Below, piece after piece: positions 13,951-16,986 of a DNA stretch of 16,986 nucleotides (positions within the stretch are counted from its first letter, which is position 1; each line of letters opens with the position of its first letter). Made by a program: the position numbers and the translations under genes. The stretch is from Caldisphaera sp046536515 (lineage in GTDB: Archaea > Thermoproteota > Thermoprotei_A > Sulfolobales > Acidilobaceae): NCBI RefSeq assembly GCF_046536515.1, contig NZ_JAWDMQ010000030.1, forward strand, positions 1-16,986, read 5' to 3'. Below the pieces are notes generated by a model. The model searched no databases. It was not told where the DNA came from and worked only from the letters and a program-made list of their open reading frames with translations.

Positions 13951-15318
13951 TTACACCCCTTTTACGGGTGCTACTCTATTATGTTCTACAATGAAAGATA
14001 GGGGTTTCTTTATTGATGATAATACTTTACCTGTTGCTTTCTTTAATATGTTTAAAGCTCCATTTAAATCAGAATGAAGTTTATGTTTTAATGGACAATT
14101 AATGACTCCCCTAGGTCTTCTTTTAACTTCTACATTATGATAAGCACAGTATCTGGACGTATTATATTCTATAACTTCATATACTTTAATGCCATATTCT
14201 TGTGCTTTAAGTTCAATTGCCATCATTAATTTACGATAAGACCACATGTTTACTGTAAATTTGTTACCCTTTTCCTGAGCAATGTTAAATGGGTAACCTA
14301 AGTAAATGGTTGAAACACCTAATTCATGTAACTTCTTCATTATGTGAGACGCTAAATTCCTATATAAATGCAAAAGCCTTCTCATTAATTTCTTAAAAAG
14401 CCTTTTCTTCTCTTTTAATAATTCATCATATGCTTCATATTCACCAAGGTTTCTTGTATTATCTGCTAAGGATTGTACTTGTGATATCTTATTCTCTAAA
14501 TAAAAATAGTCTTCCTTAGTCCTAACACCTTTGTAAAGAAACCAAGTGCCATCGTTTAATACTACGCTTGCCAAATTATTTATGCCTAAATCTATTGAAG
14601 CTACTTTATTACCTTTAGGTGATTCAACTTGTATATTCTTCCTTTCACCATAAACAATATACTTGCTCTTCTTTCCCTTTTTAGTTTTCTCAACACCTAC
14701 TTCAACTGGTATTGAGGCATACCATGCATTACTTATTTCATCATAGTATATCTCCAATCTACCTTGCTTACCGTACCACCTTAACCTACCAGCAAAATCT
14801 ATTTCCATTTTGAAATCTTTTAGAATAATTTTATGATTAACTCCATCTATTTCATATCTATCTTGTCTAATAACAAGTAAAAGCTTTCTCTTCTTAGTAT
14901 CTTTATCAATCCAATATCCTGGTGGTTTTATATGCTTAATATGTTTTGGTAGTTCTCCTTTTTTCTTTATTAAAGAAAAATAAGATGACCAAGCCTCATT
15001 GTTTTTCTGCATTATTGCTTGAGCATTAACTTTTAGCTCTTCCTTATATTTTTTGTAGTATTTATCCCACGTTGTATTGAAGTCCACTTTCTTTTCATGG
15101 AAGAACTGTTGCCTCCTCTCATAGTTCAACTCGTTGAAGAGCTTTGATGAGATATTAGATAGCTTTCTGAGCTTCCTTTCCTGATAACCATTTGGAAAAA
15201 GGCGTACTACATTTGTTCTCTTATTTGTATAATTAACTTCGTAGATGCCCTCTTCTGGTATTGCGGGAGAAATCGGCTCCCGCTCCTCATGTTTTAAGAG
15301 TTGACCAGACGAAGGCAT
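13951..15318 (-). CDS. tnpB: TnpB-like RNA-guided nuclease protein with variant RuvC site
   Basis: A 455-residue TnpB. The N-terminal helical/OB-like region (residues about 35-235) is followed by a RuvC domain. RuvC-I is ASIDLGINNLASV with D243. The position expected for the RuvC-II Glu reads STIYLGYPFNIAQ (G341), with no acidic residue. RuvC-III is HSDLNGALNIL with D417. The zinc ribbon is unusual: C391-x2-H394 and C408-P-L-K-H412 instead of CxxC pairs. E384 (VIEYNTSRYC) lies on the next predicted strand and might substitute. TnpB of this superfamily normally cuts DNA guided by RNA from the element's right end, helping retention. The ATG at 15318 has no clear ribosome binding site. The frame is intact, unlike its host gene, suggesting recent arrival or selection. 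Confidence 0.9.
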   Translation of the reverse strand: MPSSGQLLKHEEREPISPAIPEEGIYEVNYTNKRTNVVRLFPNGYQERKLRKLSNISSKLFNELNYERRQQFFHEKKVDFNTTWDKYYKKYKEELKVNAQAIMQKNNEAWSSYFSLIKKKGELPKHIKHIKPPGYWIDKDTKKRKLLLVIRQDRYEIDGVNHKIILKDFKMEIDFAGRLRWYGKQGRLEIYYDEISNAWYASIPVEVGVEKTKKGKKSKYIVYGERKNIQVESPKGNKVASIDLGINNLASVVLNDGTWFLYKGVRTKEDYFYLENKISQVQSLADNTRNLGEYEAYDELLKEKKRLFKKLMRRLLHLYRNLASHIMKKLHELGVSTIYLGYPFNIAQEKGNKFTVNMWSYRKLMMAIELKAQEYGIKVYEVIEYNTSRYCAYHNVEVKRRPRGVINCPLKHKLHSDLNGALNILKKATGKVLSSIKKPLSFIVEHNRVAPVKGV

Positions 15319-15367
15319 CTGAAGAGCATCTCAAATAGAAATAGTATTTTTGATTTAAAAAACTTTA

Positions 15368-15387
15368 CCCCGCCCTTCAGGGCAGGG
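15368..15387 (+). repeat. Hairpin at the left end of the IS (tnpB 5' side)
   Basis: CCCCGCCC (15368-15375), loop TTCA (15376-15379), and GGGCAGGG (15380-15387) form an 8-bp stem with one G-T type pair. It is nearly the same sequence, in inverse orientation, as the hairpin at the other end of the element. Confidence 0.7.
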
Positions 15388-15397
15388 TTTGCCGTTC

Positions 15398-15549
15398 TCA
15401 GTATCAAAAAGTTTAATCCCTTTTGAATAAGCATACCTCAGAATTTCTATAGACTCACTGTCTTTAGTAAAATCCTTTTGCCAGTAACCTCCTCCTATTC
15501 CCCAAGTTCCAAAGCCAATATCTCCTACTTCCTTTTCGCAAATTTTCAT
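15398..15549 (-). pseudogene. Aldo/keto reductase, N-terminal fragment (split by IS)
   Basis: About 50 codons starting MKICEKEVGDIGFGTWGIGG and running through EILRYAYSKGIKLFDTE. GFGTWGIGG and the GIxLFDT element, with the active-site Asp, are the first beta-strands of AKR proteins. The frame then enters the IS and stops at 15355-15357, giving a hybrid 64-codon reading frame. The ATG has GGTG upstream, and a TATA-like TTTATAG (about 15588-15596 on this strand) lies beyond, so the promoter looks intact and a useless short message may be made. The C-terminal half is at 13426-13905. Confidence 0.87.
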
Positions 15550-15626
15550 ACTTTACACCAAAAATCATAAAGTTAAGAAAAGTTTTATCTATAAATTTTT
15601 AAAATTAGAACTACATAAGATGTATA

Positions 15627-15656
15627 TTAATTGTCAACCCCCCGGTTAACAATTAA
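15627..15656. promoter_or_regulatory. 13-bp inverted repeat upstream of thrC (operator candidate)
   Basis: TTAATTGTCAACC (15627-15639), spacer CCCC, then GGTTAACAATTAA (15644-15656). The arms are complementary at 12 of 13 positions. It ends about 11 nt before the thrC TATA box, the usual site for archaeal activators, or for repressors that block TFB/TBP. It is also upstream of the interrupted AKR promoter on the other strand. The binding protein is unknown; an Lrp/AsnC or similar dimer would suit the symmetry. Confidence 0.6.
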
Positions 15657-15667
15657 CAAACAAAAAG

Positions 15668-15703
15668 CTTATAAATACATTTTATTTTTAATAAGTTGGT
15701 GAG
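15668..15703 (+). promoter_or_regulatory. thrC TATA box and first RBS
   Basis: CTTATAAATA (15668-15677) is a good archaeal TATA box, predicting transcription start near 15698. GGTGAG at 15698-15703 could act as a ribosome binding site only if the transcript begins slightly earlier. It is placed for a TTG at 15708 rather than for the thrC ATG, which has its own GAGG at 15717-15720. Confidence 0.5.
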
Positions 15704-15707
15704 ATTA

Positions 15708-15728
15708 TTGACAAGCGAGGATCTATGA
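15708..15728 (+). other. Six-codon micro-ORF overlapping the thrC start
   Basis: TTG ACA AGC GAG GAT CTA TGA, preceded 4 nt upstream by GGTGAG. Its TGA overlaps the thrC ATG (ATGA, 15725-15728), the arrangement seen in translational coupling. It may be chance; the peptide (M)TSEDL contains no run of Thr codons, although ACA (Thr) follows the start. Confidence 0.25.
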
Positions 15729-16885
15729 AGTGCCTTTCTTGTGGGGCTTCATTTAATATAGATCAAAAATTAATTGTCTGTCCTATTTGTGGAGGCTTGC
15801 TCGAAATAATTAACGAATTTGAAACGTTTAATAAAAATAACTTAAGAGGTAAAGGGGTTTGGAGATATAAAGAATTAATACCGGGAGATTATAAAAAAAT
15901 AATTTCATTAAATGAAGGAAATACCCCTTTAATAAAATCAAAAAAATATGAAAATTTATACTTTAAATTCGAAGGACTTAATCCTACAGGTAGCTTTAAA
16001 GATAGAGGAATGACAGTAGCAATTAGCTCAGCATATTCATTGGGATATAAAATAGTTGTTGCTGCTTCAACAGGAAATACTGCTGCATCAGCATCAGCAT
16101 ATGCCGCAAGAGCAGGCCTAAAGACTTTACTTTTCCTGCCAAAGGGTAAGGTAGCTAAAGGAAAACTGTTTCAATCAATATTACATGGAGCTGTAATAGT
16201 TGAAGTAGATGGCAACTTTGATAACGCTATGAGTAGGGTAAGAAAAATATTCAACGAAGATAATGATATATATCCTGTTAATTCGTTTAATCCATGGAGA
16301 CTTGAGGGGCAGAAAACGATAGCTTATGAAATATATGAAGATATAGGAAATCCAGATTTCGTTATAGTTCCAACAGGCAATGCTGGTAATATCTATGCTA
16401 TATGGAAGGGGTTTAAAGAGCTTGAAAATTTAAGTTTTATAAATAAAGTACCTAAGATGATAGCAGTTCAAGCAGAAGGAGCTTCTCCAATAGTAAATTA
16501 TATAAACAATAATAAAATGGAATTTATTGACAACCCAGAAACTATCGCAACAGCTATTAGAATTGGAAAACCTGTTAATTATATGAAGGCAATAAAAGCA
16601 ATTACAGAGTCTAAAGGAAGCGCTTTAAAGGTCAGTGACAATGAAATATTGCAAGCACAGATTTATCTTGCAAGAGAAGAAGGTATTGGTGTAGAACCCG
16701 CTTCTGCATCAGCAATGGCAGCTTATCAAAAACTATTAAATAATGGGTACATAGATATAAAGGATAAAGTTGTTTTAGTATTAACGGGGCACGCTTTAAA
16801 AGATCCAAATACAACCCTCGATGCTGAGATATATAATGTATCTCAAAACAATATAGAGATATTAATAAATAAATTAAAGACCTAA
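15725..16885 (+). CDS. thrC: Threonine synthase
   Basis: A 386-residue PLP enzyme converting O-phosphohomoserine to threonine, the step after homoserine kinase. It begins with a zinc-ribbon (C3-x2-C6 and C19-x2-C22), common in archaeal threonine synthases. The PLP lysine is K92 in NPTGSFKDRGM; then come AASTGNTAASASAYAA (phosphate/substrate binding), VPTGNAGN (about residues 218-225, the PLP-phosphate loop), and EPASASAMAA near the C-terminus. The length is normal. The ATG at 15725 has GAGG 4 nt upstream. Regulation may involve the inverted repeat at 15627-15656. Threonine deaminase or cysteate synthase are close relatives, but the Zn ribbon, motifs and the nearby thrB favour ThrC. Confidence 0.93.
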   Translation: MKCLSCGASFNIDQKLIVCPICGGLLEIINEFETFNKNNLRGKGVWRYKELIPGDYKKIISLNEGNTPLIKSKKYENLYFKFEGLNPTGSFKDRGMTVAISSAYSLGYKIVVAASTGNTAASASAYAARAGLKTLLFLPKGKVAKGKLFQSILHGAVIVEVDGNFDNAMSRVRKIFNEDNDIYPVNSFNPWRLEGQKTIAYEIYEDIGNPDFVIVPTGNAGNIYAIWKGFKELENLSFINKVPKMIAVQAEGASPIVNYINNNKMEFIDNPETIATAIRIGKPVNYMKAIKAITESKGSALKVSDNEILQAQIYLAREEGIGVEPASASAMAAYQKLLNNGYIDIKDKVVLVLTGHALKDPNTTLDAEIYNVSQNNIEILINKLKT

Positions 16886-16906
16886 AAGTGTAAATCTGAT
16901 TACTCC

Positions 16907-16986
16907 CTCCCTGAAAGGTGAGTTTCCCTAGGTCTAGAGTATTACACTCTTTTATGGCTACTCTATTATACAATTTTGTATTGTAG
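16907..16986 (-). mobile_element. End of a second, related IS605-type element (partial)
   Basis: The plus strand from ACTCCCTCCCTGAAAGGTGA to the window edge parallels 13906-13985 of the first element. Shared blocks, in order, are CCCTGAA, GAGTTTCC, AGGTCT, TTACAC, and a TACTCTATTAT block in the tnpB tail. It starts 20 nt after the thrC stop. Divergence is considerable, so it is a relative rather than a copy. The rest lies outside the window. Confidence 0.65.
16942..16986 (-). pseudogene. tnpB C-terminal remnant
   Basis: The minus strand encodes YNRVA (compare HNRVAPVKGV at the end of the intact TnpB), then TTA at 16942-16944 sits where the intact gene has its stop. Between them this copy is 4 nt shorter than the intact copy, so the frame slips and reads on past the expected stop. 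It is probably decayed; the upstream portion is not in view. Confidence 0.5.

Larger units (their letters stand above)
13906..15398 (-). mobile_element. IS605-superfamily element carrying only tnpB (IS1341-like)
   Basis: An element of about 1.5 kb inserted in an aldo/keto reductase gene. It contains one gene, tnpB (minus strand), and no tnpA, so movement would need a TnpA supplied in trans. The left end (relative to tnpB) carries a hairpin at 15368-15387 and the right end one at 13916-13929, as expected for the subterminal palindromes recognised by TnpA; no terminal inverted repeats or target duplication are seen. The outer limits are estimated from where AKR similarity stops (LFDTE on one side, LYLIHWP on the other), so each could be off by several bases. 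The end at 13906-13985 resembles the element remnant at the right edge of the window. Confidence 0.85.

Noticed and set aside
16632..16973. 113-codon minus-strand frame antisense to thrC
   Set aside because: Its first residues (YNRVA) come from the decayed tnpB tail read through its frameshift; the rest is the shadow of thrC in another frame with no family resemblance.
1..16986. CRISPR array or restriction/toxin-antitoxin module
   Set aside because: No regularly spaced direct repeats were seen, and no nuclease, methylase or toxin gene accompanies the RHH genes.

Overview
The window looks like the chromosome of an AT-rich thermophilic crenarchaeon (Thermoproteota). The evidence is an Alba chromatin protein, an archaeal-type SRP54, TATA-box promoters close to start codons, GGTGA-type ribosome binding sites, frequent TTG starts, a GC-rich intronless tRNA in otherwise AT-rich DNA, and an IS605-type element carrying only tnpB. 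An Acidilobales/Caldisphaera-like host is my guess from general composition; it was not tested.

Layout. Positions 1-1916 hold the end of a succinate dehydrogenase operon in the order sdhA(end)-sdhC-sdhD-sdhB. A divergent pair of ribbon-helix-helix (RHH) type genes follows (1928-2615), one of them a 56-residue CopG-like protein. Next are a DUF1152 protein, an SDR-fold protein without the usual catalytic Tyr/Lys, and, divergent from it, an unrecognised 172-residue protein followed by a three-gene ABC transporter operon (5220-7476). Then come alba and srp54 (convergent, with overlapping stop codons), an M28-type zinc aminopeptidase-like protein with a PA domain, homoserine kinase (thrB) and a DUF711/UPF0210 protein overlapping tail-to-tail. 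A tRNA-Ser(GCU) gene sits at 13339-13423.

The last part is the accessory portion. An aldo/keto reductase gene is split by a tnpB-only IS605-type element (about 13906-15398). The gene halves do not join: about 55 residues, including the expected catalytic Tyr and Lys, are missing. The TnpB lacks the usual RuvC-II glutamate. Beyond it lies threonine synthase (thrC), preceded by a 13-bp inverted repeat immediately upstream of its TATA box. The right edge carries the decayed end of a second, related IS.

Functional links. The Sdh subunits form complex II at the membrane. ThrB and ThrC catalyse the last two steps of threonine synthesis (homoserine to O-phosphohomoserine to threonine) but lie about 3.6 kb apart in separate transcription units. 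No complete new defence system or CRISPR array is visible. The most unusual items are the variant TnpB with the associated deletion, the thrC operator-like palindrome, the RHH gene pair, and the uncharacterised transporter operon.
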